Source: Blastomussa wellsi
Taxonomy: Eukaryota; Cnidaria; Anthozoa; Scleractinia; Plerogyridae
Direction: 5' to 3'
Length of the DNA stretch: 64,000 bases
Assembly (NCBI GenBank): GCA_947652115.1
Contig: OX393569.1
Coordinates: 21,478,896 to 21,542,895 of the forward strand
The translations under genes were made by a program, and so were the position numbers. Under the pieces are notes generated by a model. That model was not told the DNA's origin. It worked only from the letters and a program-made list of their open reading frames with translations, and searched no databases. Positions 47,961-61,942 of this stretch are shown here, piece by piece (within the stretch, counting starts at the first letter, position 1; every line of letters starts with the position of its first letter).

Positions 47961-50900
47961 ATGGAAGTTGGGTCGGAGAGAATTTCAACTCCCATTCGGG
48001 CGCCGTCGGATAAAGATTCGGTTATTTTGAGCCGTGCAAGTGGGTCGAGTTCACCTTTTGGTTTCCGCAAGGTACTGCCGCGCGCGCGGTCGAATCGAAA
48101 GCTTGACTGTCGGTCTAACGTTTTGAGAATAATTTGAATGTGTTTTGTCCACTTAAAGGCGGCGCTAAGCCCTCCAACTGGCGTGCTACGGAGAGAGTCT
48201 TCTGGCTCGTTATCTCCCGAAGGCGATTACTTTTTTGACAGCGTTGAAGGTAAAGATGACGAGGAAGATTGGGATACCGATTTGGAAATAGACGGTAGGT
48301 GGGATCAAATCGTGTCCTAGTTGCGAGCTGTGTGGTTTGATTATAATTATATGAATGCTTTCATTAACGAAAGAAAGCTGCGAATTAAAAAGATCAATTA
48401 GAACCTGCAGCTCGTTATATAAAAAAGTGAAAGAAACGATACTGGTCATTTACATCAAAATTTAGCTTTTATTTACTTTACATTGTCTTTGAAGCATTTT
48501 GCCTTACTGAAATACTCCTTGCAGTTGTCCCAACAACGTGAATCTTGTTGTTGCAAAACCTTTGAACTCTTCACAAAGTGTATACAGTATAGGCTAACGC
48601 AGCTCGTTTTGGTTGTCTGTGGGGTTTATTACTATTTTGCATGTAATTATCCCTCGAGAATACATCGTCAAGAGACCAGAATCCGAAGTTACCTGGAAAA
48701 GCAAATTAAACTTTCAATTTTGTGAATCCGTTTTCTAAGTGAACCGTGAAAATTTTAGCGTGGAAGAATATGCAAATAAGATCCATAACTCTGAGAAGGA
48801 CACGAATGTTTGCAATTTGTCTACTCTTTACTTTTGATGGACAATCATAACTTCAGATAAAATATTTTCGTTTTTGTCACATAAGGTCAGCAATTTATTC
48901 AAGTCAGTAAAATAGCATAATTTTCGTGATATTTTAGCTGGAACGTCTCAATTATGCATGACTTGCATTGTCATGAAAATGAAATGACTGTACAAATATA
49001 AAGATTTATCCAAGCCTGTATAACAGCGGAGCTAGATATGTTTCTGTTTCTTGATAATTTGCGATACATAGGCCGTATTACGGATGTCACGCAAAAATGC
49101 AATTTTTACTGCTTTTCATTAAAACAAAAATTCATCTCCATAAAACGATTTATCATACCGATTTTAGTAAACCTGCGTAGTTTGACAATAATCGGTTACA
49201 AACTCTCGGAAATATGAGAACGCGAAAATGCCAAAATTTACAAAGAAATGTATGGAAGGGGGCAAGGCTTGCCCCTTTTCATACATTTCTTTGTAAATTT
49301 AGGCGTTTTCGGGCTTTCGTATTTCCTAGAGTTTGTAACTGATTATTGTCAAACTTCGCAGGTTTACTAAAATCGTATAATAAATCGTTTTATGGAGATG
49401 AATTTTTGTTTTAATGAAAAGCAGTAAAAATTGCATTTTTGCGTGACATCCGTAATACGGCCTATGTAATGCCTATACTAGTGTACATCATGGACGGCGG
49501 AGCATATTTTAAAGTGGGGTGACTTGAAAAAGAGCGCCTGAGGAGCGAGTTTCTAGGAGGGTCTGGGGGCATCCTCCCCCAGAAAATTTTGAAATCTAGA
49601 GGCTTGGAAATGGTATTTTCAACATTCTCCATGAGATATTTCTTAAAAAAAGACAACCTGGATAAGTGTAATATGACATGTACTTTGCTTACAGCAATAT
49701 TTTGGAATTTTTATAAGCTTGATACATATTTTTCAGCCTTCCACAATATATCCTGGCTTTAGTACACTAGTTAACCTGGGTTTTCACACAACCTCCCCGT
49801 GTGTGATAAACATGAAAAGTGTCCGACAGGCTTTGAACGAGGTTTTAGCTTTGTAAATTCTCGTCACTAAATGAAGCAAGTAGGATTCAAGCACTTGTTT
49901 CATCTGGTTAGTACTCTATGTATTTTACATAGAGCTCCGCCGTCCCTGGTGTACACAACTAGACAAAAAAGATTTGCTCTGAGCCAAACTAAATCAGTGT
50001 TTATCTCCAAGTCTAATCACGGAGATTCCCCTGAGAGTTACATAATCCTCTCAGAACCCTAAAAAAAATAAGACTTGAGCCCGCAATCAAATAGGAAACC
50101 ATTTATGAAAATTTTGATCTTCGTTGGTGTGGGTATGGATACAGTGTATATCCTAGGAATGCAAGTGTTATTAATTTTACACTGTTTAATTATATTTTCC
50201 ACTTAATTAATTTCAGAAGGTAAAGAAGAATATGATGTGACAGGAAGAGCCACATATCTGCAAGCTTGTAGGGAGTCAGGAGTTATTCCAGTTTCATATT
50301 TTCATCGCAACCTTCAACAAGCAGACATTGACATCAAGCACCATGGCTTGGGTCCAATGGGAGCTAAGGCAATAGCAATTGCTTTAGTGGTAGGTATCCT
50401 AGGCGTGCACAATCGTTAGTCACCATGCAACAAAATGATGTTTCCCATGAGAATATTATTGTTTTGTCCAAATTTATTTGAATCAGATATCTGCATAGAA
50501 ATGAATGAATGAATATTTTACAATATGTATAAAGGTACATGTAAAACCTTCAACAGGATGGATGGACCATACCATCAGAGCTTAACCCGGTATCTGTGGG
50601 ATTATAAGCAACTAGGAGTATTTGTACTCCTCCCTGGATAGGATGCTAGATACCAACATTAAATTCACTCTGACAGTACTCATTTATACCTCTGTATGAG
50701 GCACCATGAGAGCAGGGGTTTAAAAAAGCCCCTGGAAGAGTAGGCGGCTGTTTTGTAGAATGCAGATGGCTGTGACCAGATTATGTAGCCAGTTGCATAA
50801 TAGTCAGTAACAGGTGGAACTCTAGCAGTCGCTGGGTTGTTTTGAAACCCCTGTGAGGGTGATGTGCCTTTCCCAAGGACACAATTCAGTGTCCAGGCCT

Positions 50901-53900
50901 GAGGGCTTGAATCCCAACCACTTCATCCAGAGTATGTCACAGTACTCATCATCACGCCTCCCACAACAAACAAAGGAACAATAACGTAGGGAATACTGCA
51001 AGCTCTGAAAGATGCAAGTTGCATACAAAGCTAAAGGAGGTCTATTTTACTGTTGATAACTCACTCTTTGTTATTATATACAGACTAATACATCTGTTGT
51101 CAAGCTGAACTTGGGAGATAACTGGATTGGTGCTGAGGGAGCTGGTTACATTGCTGAAATGCTGAGAGAAAACTGCTATATTTCTGACCTGGTATGATAC
51201 AATTATGGTAGTTATAATTAAATTGTTAATCGTAGAAGCTAGAGTTATGTGACTGTGCATAACCCTATGCATATTACATAAAGCGACTGCATATGAGCCA
51301 AATGACCCATCAGGCCAGAGCTTATCCCAGTTTTCCACAGCATGAAGCAACTAGGAGTATTTCTACTCCCCCCTGGATGGGATGCTAGTCCATTGCAGGG
51401 TTACCCCCAGCAATATTTTGTCGGTACCCATTTATACACCGGGTAAAGAGAGGCACTGTGAGAGTAAAGTGTCTTCCACAAGAACACAACGCAGTGCCCC
51501 GGAGGGAGTTGGGGGAGCTAATTATTACGGTAACCCAAATGATTTTGTTGTGTGTACAGGAGACTGGGCAAGTGTAAAATCATCTAGTAGCCAATTGCAG
51601 CTTGAAGGCATCTTGCCTAGATGATGAGTGCTCCAAACATTTACATGTAGTTAACACTGGAGAATGCTTTTTTCATACCCTTATATACTATACATGCATA
51701 CAGTACATATATTATTAATAATACAGGGCCGTCAGTGAGGGCCGGGGAATTCCCCCGGGTACTACGAGTTTGAGCCCGGGCTACTTTAGAACAAAACCAA
51801 AACACTGGAATGTGAAAAATACATCAAACAACAAAATTCCCGGCTACTTATTTGCTTTCCTGCATACTTGAAAAATTAGTGACGGCCCTGATGATGATAT
51901 TGTAAGTCACATTTAAATGTTATTATTTTAAATTTTCAGAACTGGTATTAAATTTGCCTTTAAATGACACTTTGTTATAATATTGCTTTTAAAGGACTTG
52001 TCAGAAAACAAGCTAGGAGTAAGTGGTGCAGAATCAGTGAAAGACATCTTAATACACAACTCAAATATCACCAGATTTGCTGCAAGTGGTGAGCTAATAA
52101 ATAAATTACTATCAAAATCACTAGTAAGAGTGGTCGAACTGCAGTTAGAAATTTGAACTTGAAGCATTTCGATTCTTAACACGTGATCAGAAAAAAATTG
52201 TCACATGGTTCATGTCTGCGGGCGTCCTGTCTGTGAGCATCCTGTCAGCGATGACGTGATTTCAACAGTCGCTTCATGGCGATGTAAACATTGCTTTTCC
52301 AGAATTTGTTTAAACAGTAATGACCCTATCGAACCAAAAGAGACGGAAAACTCACGAGATGTATTCAGCTTGAAAGAAAGGCAGGTTTTACAAGTTGATT
52401 TTTAATGTGTTTCAATTGAAACTGTTTTACAGCAGAGAATGTCTGAAAGTCACGAAGCTTTTTGTTGGCTTTCCGATAAATAAACAGTCTCCATGTGATA
52501 AACGGTTTTAACTCAGTCATGTGATTGAGATTGGTGCACCGCGAGACTAAATTTAGTGACTGCATCTTGTCACAGTGATTTTGATAGTACAGTATTTACC
52601 CGGTACATGCATAACGATGTAGTTTAATTAATTTGCAAGTACACAGAAATACAAAGGAGAAATTTTTATAGAATGCTGTAGTAGAGACATTAGGCTTAAT
52701 CTCATACAGGATAAAAAACATACAGCAAATATTTTGACCCCTTTATACAGCCCCCTTAACAGCACCATAAAAATGTGGGACCACACTTGGAGATCAGTAA
52801 TTACAATTAATACATGTATTTTTTTGCATATTTCAGGAAACGGTTTTGATGACAAAGCTGTTGAAATTCTGGTAGAAGCCATAAAAGTAAGTTCCCTGCC
52901 TGGTTTGTTACTTAATAATATCTCTCCATTATTGTTTATAAAAAACATGTGGCATGTAAATTAGAGGCAAACATTGCATGCACATGTAGGAATGCAGTGT
53001 TTTCAGTAAGCTATGTAGCTCTATCAGTTGGCACGCAATGCAGACCTATGCTACCAGAGTTTTTGTCATGAAAATATGATATCCTGTAGTTAATTATCAC
53101 TGTATAGCTACAACTCAGCTTATGACCCATCAAATGTATTAACTGCATAGTAAATATGACCCTGTAATTTGAGTTACCATCACTTGAGTGCCCTACTATG
53201 CCGGTGATGATTCAAATATCATGCCTGAAGGTTCATCTTGTTTCCTTTGCACAAAAAGTGAATGCGAGGCAAGTTTTGTTTAATAGATACATACAGTGTA
53301 GAAACAGTTCGCCAATATTTAATGTTACTGCAATAATATAAATGGGCATTTATATTAATGAACATGAATGGACGTTTCCCTCTCGGGTGGGGGTACACAC
53401 CAGAACACTTTGTGGGGAGAGTATGAATATTCCCTGGGACAACTCAATAATTATTAGTTCACCATTCTGAAAATGTCTGTCTGAAGTTTCCTGAAATACC
53501 TACAGGTATAGTGATGATGTAAATATGTCAAAGCAGCTTTCCTCTTGTGTTTTTGTAGAGTAACAACAGAGTAAAGTACTTGTGTCTGAGCCATAATCAG
53601 TTGGGAGAGAAGGGAGGCCAGTCTCTTTCTCCTGCAATAGGTAACAATGATTTTTTTCCCACTAAATTATTATACTTATGCTAATTTAATCTCATTTCAT
53701 CCGTTTTGCAATGTAAGACCACTTTGCTTATCTGATGGGCTGAGTAGCCTGGTGCTGCTGTCTCCTATTTCTTCTCACAGCAATACACATACTACAAGAA
53801 GTCTGTTCCAGGCATCCAGTTAGCAAATGGGGAATGGCACAAAGGAAAAATAGGGAGGAGGAAACGAGAGAATGCCTGTGAGCTTTTTTTTTTTACAAAG

Positions 53901-56900
53901 GCTCTTTCCAGTGTATCGGATTCTGGTGTGTCCTATTTCTTCACGCAGAAATAGACAAACAGACTTCTGTTGTTCGTACTCCTAACTAGGGAGACTACAA
54001 ATTTAAAGAAACTTTACAACAAAAAAAGAAAAGAACATTGGAGGGGACAGAATGAATAACAAGGGCTAAATGCGTTGATGAAAAACGCATAAATTCCAAA
54101 TGCAGTGGCAAAAACGCACAAACGTGTTTACTTCGTGTTCTCAACACGTTCAAAACACATTGGCTCTACGTTTAAAATGCATTTGATGGTTTGCTTATCT
54201 CGTAGTGGTACTGTTAGTATCTTTTAATTAGATGTAACATACATTTGTTTGATTGATTCAAAACTGCATATATCTGTTTTTTCTTCAGCTGCAAACGATA
54301 CAATAGACCATTTGGATTTGAGTTGGAATCACTTAAGAAATAAAGGGGCATGTGCAGTGGCACTATCTTTAAAGGTTAGTTAAAATGAAAAGTGCACGTA
54401 CATGCACTAGGGACACGTGTCTGTTTGTTATTTTTGTTTTCAACATAATGTCTTTTAAGCCTACTTTGCAGACGTTCTTTTGCTTGACCTTGCTTGTCAT
54501 GCATCTTCCTCCCAACAAGAGGAAGATTGCGTGATGAGCAAAAGAACGTCATCTTTATTTAACAGAAACTCGTTCACACAATTAGCTTTTTCCTTAACGT
54601 TTAAGGTCTCTCTCGATCTTTGAAATCAATATAGTTTCATATCTCAGATCTGAAACAGCAAGTTTCATTAAACAACCACTGTGCTCTGTTGTAAACTCTT
54701 TTCTATAAGATGTTTACTGTAAAATGTTTGTTCATGTACATCATAAAGCAGAAGGGTAAATTACAAGCACTCTTCTTTCATCCTACTTTGTTGTGTGAGA
54801 AGTGAATTAAAACAAATGGAACAGCAAAAAAATAGCTGAGGGATTGCCACTTATATTTTGGTGCTGTTTCATGTAGGAGAATATCACTCTAAAGACCTTA
54901 AACCTGGCATGGAATGGATTTGGTAATGATGGGGCGCTGGCTATGGGTGAGGCATTAAAAGTTAACTCTACGTTACGAGAACTAGATCTCACGTAAGTAA
55001 GCACTACCTTGTAATTTTTTATATTAGTGACTATTGTGTTATTCGTTTGATGAAGCAATACCATGCTTTAATACAGTGTGGTTTTGTTATGGCTTTGCAC
55101 TGCATTAAAATTCCTGTTATAAAATGTAAGCTTCCCTTGCAATATTAAGTCTCATCTGTCCAGAAAACGACAAACGATTCATGTATTCCGGTTATCAAGT
55201 GTAAGCCCTTCCTTATTCAGCTTTCTATATGAACTTACTCTCCAGTATGTCTTTACAAAATATTAAGCATACTTCAAACAGAAATAGCCAATAAATAAGT
55301 TTGCAAGGATAATGGTATTACCGGTGGTAGTAAGCCATTCTTGTCCATCTGATTCAAAGCATCCGTATGCTGCATACCCTGCAGGATATCCCCAATTATT
55401 ATTCAACAAGTTATCATGTTGCACATAATATATATGTGGTCATGAAGCGATTGTTACATTATCTTGTGGAATATCATCTGATTTTTGCCAACCTGGCCTA
55501 TGGCCTCGTGGGCTAAGTATCAGGCAATATTCCCAGGATAATTAGTAATTATTACCCCATGAACAAACGCCTAGGCTTATGAAAATGGAATACTGGAAGC
55601 CCAGGCAGAAGCTTATCACCTACGTGATAAGCTTCTGGCCCAGGATTATAACTGGCATTTCATGGTTTATCCATCACTACTGGTCTTTTCACGGTCTTTA
55701 TAAGGCAAACCAGAAGGAGGAATATATAGTAATTAAGGAGTTATCGTTTGTCTCATGATATAGTCACTTGTGATGTGGACCGCGGCGTTTCGGCTGCATA
55801 CTGCTAGCCTTCATCAGGCGATAAGGTCGACTGGCTACGTGTAGCATTATAAAGCATGGTGCTCCGCTGTGATTGGTTGGTTTTCAACAGCTGTGATTGG
55901 TGTGTTTCGATCCTCGCTGACCCTAAACCAGTTAGTTGTTCCCTTGGCGGTTCGCCGTTGTGCAGTTCTCTTGTTCTTGTGTTTCTTGATCGTGGGCATC
56001 CAAGCTTCAGGAATCTCGATCCCACTATTACCTATTTTTAATTTTCACACATCACTGGCCAGTTTGTTAAGTAAATTTTGCAGACTGACTCAGACGATGT
56101 AGATTGCAAATAAATTGTCTTTTAGGAATAACAGAATAACTGCTGAAGGTGCCGTGTACTTGGCCAAAGGTTTGGTGGTTAACACATGCCTCCAAGTTTT
56201 GAAGGTAAGCACTGCAACACAAGTCTGTCTTTGGGTTCTCAATTCTTCTGCCATCAAGAATATGACACAATGGAATAAATTCAACACTGCTTATTTATCA
56301 CACAACTAAGGTAATCATGGGGCCAATAACTAAAATCAACCAATCAGATTGCTCCATTGCCAGTTCAATATTTTCTAAGCATTGGACTTCTAACTTGCGT
56401 GAAAACCCCTCCCATATACCTTTTATTAGTTTGCAAAACAATTTATGAAATTTTTCGGAGCGAAACACCTGGTTGGTGCTTGATAAGAATCCCGTTCTTT
56501 CTCAATACTTTCCATTTCTATCTATAAAAAGGGTTTCAGTCGTGCAATATGCAGTTGTATTTCTTAATATTAACCATGTTTGCATAGTGGACTGTCCTGG
56601 GAGGTTTTCCACAACCCTTGGTGTCAAGACTATTGCACACAAATTTCAAACCCAAGCAACAACCAGTCACACTCTTCAGTCTTTTGTTCATTCTCAGCTC
56701 TCCGTGACTGTTCAATACAATACAATACAAAGTTTATTGACACTCCCTAAAGAGGGCTTTTCAGTGACAATGGTGTAAAAATTACAAAATTACATTCCAT
56801 TACCAAAATTATATTACCATTTGATACTTCGTTCGTAATGTACAAGTACTGTTGCTTGATTTGTGCTTAATAGGCCTGCCTCCCCTTAGCTACATGTATA

Positions 56901-59268
56901 GCCTTGGGCTAATGAGGTTAATTCATACAAAAACTGCTTATGCCTTGTATTAATTCAAGGCTATGTCCACTTTCATTATTTTCACCAATTCATATCTCAA
57001 AATATTGTTTCAGATTGGAAAGAACCCAATGCAAAGCCCAGGAGCTTACGCTATAGTGAATGCCATGAAAAATAATCCGGAATCAACTCTAATTGAGATT
57101 GAGCTTACGGTGAGTCTTATTAATTAAAAAACAGATTGAAACAGAAATATCTCTTCTGTAGCGATCAGCATGTTTCCGTTGTTTGATTTGTTTCAGAATT
57201 GCTGTGTAACCTGTTCCAGGCTTAATGCTGTTGTTTTTGATTGTAGGATATCACTGTAAACAATGATTTTATTGAACTGTGTAAAGAAGTACAGCACCTT
57301 AGGCCCAGTATGAAGATCAGTCATGGCGGATCAGGTGGTGCCGCCTTCAAACCTAAGGCACGGCCAACGCCCATGAAGATATTAAAGAACTATATAGAGG
57401 ATAATAAAATGAGACTGTTGGACTTATTTAATACTCTGGATAAAGACAAAAGCATGAATATTACTATCAAAGAATTTGCAGATGGATTAAAGGTGTGGGC
57501 CGAGTGATAACACTCTAATATTTATCCATGATGAATGACTATAAAAAAACATATTACTTGTACATGGGAATTGCTGTGGGTTATGCCACAATATTTTAAG
57601 TTCTTTCTTTGATTACTTTCAAATTAAGGAAATCTCATATTAACATCTACGAAAAGCCTCTTAAAAGTTTAAAAAAACCAAAGCAGTGTGACCTCTTTTA
57701 GTCATTCAAATCGAATACACCAAAATTATTATATGGCAAGGAAAATCCGAGCGTTCTGATTGGTTCTTTCTTGGCCACGTATTTTAAGTTGGAGGATTTA
57801 AAATTTGCAGCTAGAACTGGGGAAATCAAAATCGTGGTAGCCTGTACTTTCAGAGTTGCTCGCAGCATCAAAACACGTCAGGAGCTCCTGAACACGTTTA
57901 ATAAGTCGTTTTTAATAAGCATGCATGACCCGAGTGCCATATAAAAAACTACTTACTATCCTAGCTTGCTCGAGCCGTACTGGGAAATATTGGCCCTCGG
58001 TCGTTCTTGTACGGACTTGCTGCGCTCGGTCCGTACTGCCACGACCTCGGGCCAATATTCCCCAGTACGGCCCTCGCGCTCGGTTAGTAAGAGGTTAGTA
58101 ATCGCATGTACAAACACGTCATATCGCGTAGTAACTTCAGCACGAAGACCGTAGGCTCAGTGCTGTCTCGGAGACTGGTTTTCGTCGTCATCTGGCACTT
58201 CTTCCTTTGACTGAAAGCCCACAGTATTTAAGAATGTCTATAGAAAATTTCACAAAGCCTAATTCAGTAATTGTTTATTGTCTCGATTTTACCTATCTTT
58301 CCTCGTTTCATTTTCTCTTAGATTTGTCATGCATTGTGATACAGTTTTCGTATTTTTCTCAACAGGAAACGGGAATTGACATGAACTATTTTGAGTTGTA
58401 CAAGCTAATAGAAGGCTTGGACAGGAATAAAGATGGTGAAATCAATTATAGGTAACCATATAGTGTTCCTTATAAATTTATGTAAAAGTTGATGTAGGTT
58501 GCTGTTCATAATGATTCTCCTCACGACTGACAGACTTGAAAAATCAAGGTTAAACTTTTCAAGATGTGTCGTCCCTTTAGAGCGGTTTTCACTTTTTGTA
58601 TTACTTCGCTTAGAGATCTCGCGCCGCTTTTTGAACCAATCAGGAGTAAAACCAAAACCAAATCGTGACTCGCGCGTGCATGTTTTCCCGCGCTTTTCGT
58701 CGGCTACTTGTAATTGCTTCGTGATTTGATTGGTTCACTGGATTGTCTTCGTCCTTTGTGATTGGCCAAAGTAATTACTTTGGTTTTGGTTTGACACTCA
58801 ATTGAAACTTGCTCTAAAGCATCAATGAGAATTAAGTGAAGAATGAATGACTTTTTGGATTGCAGACCATCGATTGTTTTGTACTTGTGTCACCGTATCT
58901 TCTAAAGTAAGGTTTCTTGCCGTTATGATGCTAATAAACATCGGCTCGTCCCCAGTCGTCTCCTATGAGAAAATGGCAAGACGCGAGGGATGATGGGAAG
59001 GAGTAAAGTCCCTCTTCTTCCTCCTTCCCATCATTCCCCGCGCATACTATGTTTTGTCAGGAGAGACGACTGGGAACCAGTCAGAATTAAGATGCTTATG
59101 TATTGTTGTTTGCCGTTACCATGCCAATAAACAAGCTGCTGTTGTTGTTTCAGTGAACTAGTTATGGGTTCTATGGAACAACAAATGGAAGACAGAAAAG
59201 AAAAGATTAAAGAACAGGCACAGAACGCGAGGAGAAAAAGGATTTTATCGCCCGTACCACCGCGATAA
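47961..59268 (+). CDS. LRRC74: LRRC74-type leucine-rich-repeat protein with two EF-hands
   Basis: Fourteen exons: 47961-48071, 48159-48294, 50217-50389, 51084-51191, 51995-52088, 52837-52886, 53559-53640, 54289-54374, 54877-54992, 56126-56204, 57014-57109, 57247-57492, 58366-58451 and 59154-59268. Phases agree throughout, giving 525 aa. An acidic N-terminal region (KDDEEDWDTDLEIDE) leads to YLQACRESGVIPVSYFHRNL, typical of LRRC74A. RNase-inhibitor-type LRRs follow (VVKLNLGDNWIGAEGA; DLSENKLGVSGAESV; YLCLSHNQLGEKGG; HLDLSWNHLRNKGACAV; TLNLAWNGFGNDGAL). Two canonical EF-hand loops come next (DKDKSMNITIKE, and DRNKDGEINYSE split by the last intron), so calcium binding is likely. A basic C-terminus closes the protein. 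Several introns fall at LRR boundaries. The cellular role is not established; choosing 74A over 74B is tentative. Confidence 0.9.
49067..49466 (+). mobile_element. 400-bp near-perfect palindrome (fold-back MITE)
   Basis: The left end CATAGGCCGTATTACGGATG and the right end CATCCGTAATACGGCCTATG are inverted, and the arms stay nearly identical to a centre at about 49266 (GGGGCAAGGCTTGCCCC). It sits in LRRC74 intron 2 and has no coding capacity. Confidence 0.9.
50560..50960 (-). repeat. SINE-family fragments in LRRC74 intron 3
   Basis: Phrases shared with the other copies include AAGCAACTAGGAGTATTTGT and CTCATTTATACCTCTGTATG. A separate fragment near 50830-50950 has AAGGACACAATTCAGTG. Confidence 0.55.
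51310..51520 (-). repeat. SINE copy in LRRC74 intron 4
   Basis: Reverse-oriented copy of the 4445 family: GAAGCAACTAGGAGTATTTC, TACCCATTTATACACCGGGT and AGGCACTGTGAGAGTAAAGT are all present. Confidence 0.75.
54465..54552 (+). repeat. Hairpin in LRRC74 intron 8
   Basis: GACGTTCTTTTGCTTGACC and CATCTTCCTCC are mirrored by GAGGAAGATTGCGTGATGAG and CAAAAGAACGTC, a short fold-back. Confidence 0.7.
55787..55817 (-). ncRNA. Hammerhead ribozyme core
   Basis: The minus strand reads CTGATGA (55817-55811), A, GGCT, a ten-base loop, AGCC, then GAAAC ending at 55787. This is the intact conserved core with a 4-bp stem II. Stems I and III were not resolved by eye. Such cores are typical of Penelope-like and retrozyme repeats in cnidarians. 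It lies in LRRC74 intron 9. Confidence 0.6.
57952..58091 (+). mobile_element. ~140-bp inverted-repeat element in LRRC74 intron 12
   Basis: GCCGTACTGGGAAATATTGG with CCCTCGGTCG is mirrored by CGACCTCGGGCCAATATTCC with CCAGTACGGC. The outer CTTACTA / TTAGTAAG ends also pair. Confidence 0.8.
58942..59082 (+). repeat. Inverted repeat in the last LRRC74 intron
   Basis: CCCAGTCGTCTCCTATGAGA and GATGATGGGAAGGAG are answered by CTCCTTCCCATCATTCC and GAGAGACGACTGGGAAC. A fold-back element is likely. Confidence 0.7.
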
Positions 59269-60667
59269 ACAAGTGCTAAATTATTGTCATCATCATCAAG
59301 GATACAAGACAGCTAAACATTTTCCAGAACACAGCGTTATTGTTAGTCGATCTCTAGATAAGCGGTTAAAGGACCCTAGTAAAGCCAGATTTCATGGCGT
59401 GAAATCCGCCATTTTCCATGGCAGCGAAATTATGAAAATCGTTTGCTCAAGCCAATCTTTTTGTATCGCCCCAAGTTGCGTCTGTTAATTAACCTCTTGC
59501 ATCGCTTCCGTTTAGACAATCACCGCGTCGAAAACCTTTTTTGTCATCCCTGACCTCCCTGAAAACCACGTATTTACGTGCCGGGTGCTTCCTCCTTAAA
59601 GATTGTTTATTATTATTTATTATCTATTATTATTATCAAAGATAAAGGCGTGGCTGAGGAGTGTCTTTTCAGGGTCAAAGACTTTTGTTACATTCGCTCT
59701 CCATGGGAAGGGTTTTATGTAGAGTGAAAAGACCGCTTCTCTACTGAGACCGGTTGCCTCCTAAGACCGCAAGTAGTACAACATGGTGCCGCATGGTGCC
59801 ACCCCCCCCCCCCCCCCTATCCTCTAGATCCGCCACTGGTGTCCAATTCACTGATGTTTGTAAAACGTCTTTTCATAAAATCAAGATGTAATTATTTTGA
59901 TAAAAAGACAAATTTTCTAATTCTAGTTACAGCCGGTAAATATAGCTGTAAATAAATATTTTTATAAAGTTTAGGTATGATAAATGTATGAAGTAAATAT
60001 TACTAATTTTATGGCTGTTGCTGGTACAGTATTTGAATCAGAAGCCCGTCATTTGCTACAATTCCTTACACTTAGAAAGATGTCGAATTAGGTTTTGAAA
60101 AGTCCCATCTCTTACAGTGCTCGATTCTTTGCTTGTTAAAGGACATCCTAGTCCAGTTTCCGAGCCCTCTCTTCCCCATTCTATACAAGGGTTGACCCAA
60201 GTATGACCGATTCCAAACACACAGACATGACCTGTTCAGTTCGAGGTAATTGCGTGCAGTTTTTTGTATTGAACTGTTAGAGACACCATTCGGATTTCAT
60301 TGTATGAAATCTTTTTATACCCTTATTTGGTCTTACTTTCCATAAGATTCGCGAATTTAAAGCCAATGCACGCGACATTAGATTTCAAGTTTCGCTCTCC
60401 ATTCCACGGGAGCTTAGTCGTTTCGCGGCCAAACCAATGTTTTGGTTTTCCAGGTTGTGTGAACCAATCAGATTACAGAAAATCATACACACATAACCCA
60501 GAAATGGATATATCCCGAACTGACCATTTACTTGCATGGAGCCTTTGAAAGTATTGATACTCATAACTCTTTCCATCTTTTTATACTTTTTAATTTTGTA
60601 ACTGCGGCTAGTAAGCAGCACGAAGGAAGACGTCTTGTAGTTGTACGCTTTTCGTTTATTTCCGACG

Positions 60668-60697
60668 CGTTTAGTCTCTAGCCGAGACTTCTTCAGG
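60668..60697 (-). ncRNA. Degenerate hammerhead-like hairpin
   Basis: The minus strand reads CTGAAGA, then AGTCTC-GGCTA-GAGACT, then AAACGCG. Compared with a hammerhead, one core base is changed and the GAAA is altered, while stem II is perfect. It is probably a decayed relative. Confidence 0.35.
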
Positions 60698-61892
60698 GAA
60701 TGAATACAACTGTCGTAGAACACATTCGCGTGCCTAAGTTTAACTTCCCAAGGAAGTGAATAATAACTGAAGTATGCTGTAAGCGGACGTTACAAAAAAC
60801 GATACATGTTTTTACTTAATATTTACCTCATATTTTTCGCTATAACGATTTCTTTTCAGTGATATAATTATGCCAAAATTTCTGAGACGAAAATGTCTCA
60901 CTGACGCAAACAAAGCTGATCCAATAAATTAAATTTGAATAACACTGAGCTAATTGTTTTTAGCTGAGGTTTTCCCAGTTTTTTTCTTGGCAATATTAGC
61001 TCTGCGCGTCACAATGGTTAGCTCTCTTTATTTATCGTTCTAATAAAATGTTAAACAAACGTTAGCACAATTGCAAGGCTGGTCAAACATTTTAACGTGT
61101 TTTGCTTTTAATTCTTTATTTTGACCCAGAGGTAATTAAATTTTTTTCAGGGAATGTTTTAAAGACACACTATCTCGCCTGATATATATTTTCATAAGTA
61201 TGGCCTGTACCTTGTTGTCTTGCTTTATTGGAAGGGGAAAAATGCTAAAAGTGGTGAAGGCAAAGAAATATCAACTGAGAAGGAAAAAATAACTATTAAA
61301 AGATTCAATATTTCACCAGAATTTCAGCTTGTTTTCTGGACATCCCTTCCAGAAATCAATTTTGATGAATTGCAATCCACTTTCATCCTTGTAATCCTGT
61401 GCTACTTCCCCAAAATACCAGTTCTATCTTGTTCTGTGGATTCTTTTTATCAAATTTATTCATGTATTTGGTGGCATTTGGCACAATAATATGGAAACAT
61501 AAAATTTCTATAATCAGTCGTGACAGCGCCCCTGTAAGTTGAGAACCGACACAATGCACTCTTATAACATAGAATAAACTTTAAAAGTATCAGAGGAAAA
61601 TGATGCAGCAGTAACTAGATAATGCAAATATGTCAAATATTATACAATCGATTGCGTCCATGTCATTTGGTTCAACTGTATTGAATTGAATGTTTTAAAT
61701 ATCTTACTGTGATCTGTTTCCCTGGGCTTTCCTTGCCTAAGCTGTCTTCATTCGATTATTTGAAATCCAGTTGGATTATTTTGAGGCCATTGAGTGCCTT
61801 CTGAGCGGTAGCAAAGATTATTGAAAACGGATATTTTTTGAAGAACCGAAAAAATCAATTATAAAAAGGAAGCTATTTGCCAGCTGTTTCAG

Positions 61893-61942
61893 CCCTAACC
61901 TAACCCTAACCCTAACCCTAACCCTAACCCTAACCCTAACCC
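61893..61942 (+). repeat. Interstitial telomere-like repeat (CCCTAA)n
   Basis: About eight units of CCCTAA, the first slightly short, with non-telomeric sequence on both sides. It matches the TTAGGG animal telomere unit. Confidence 0.95.
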
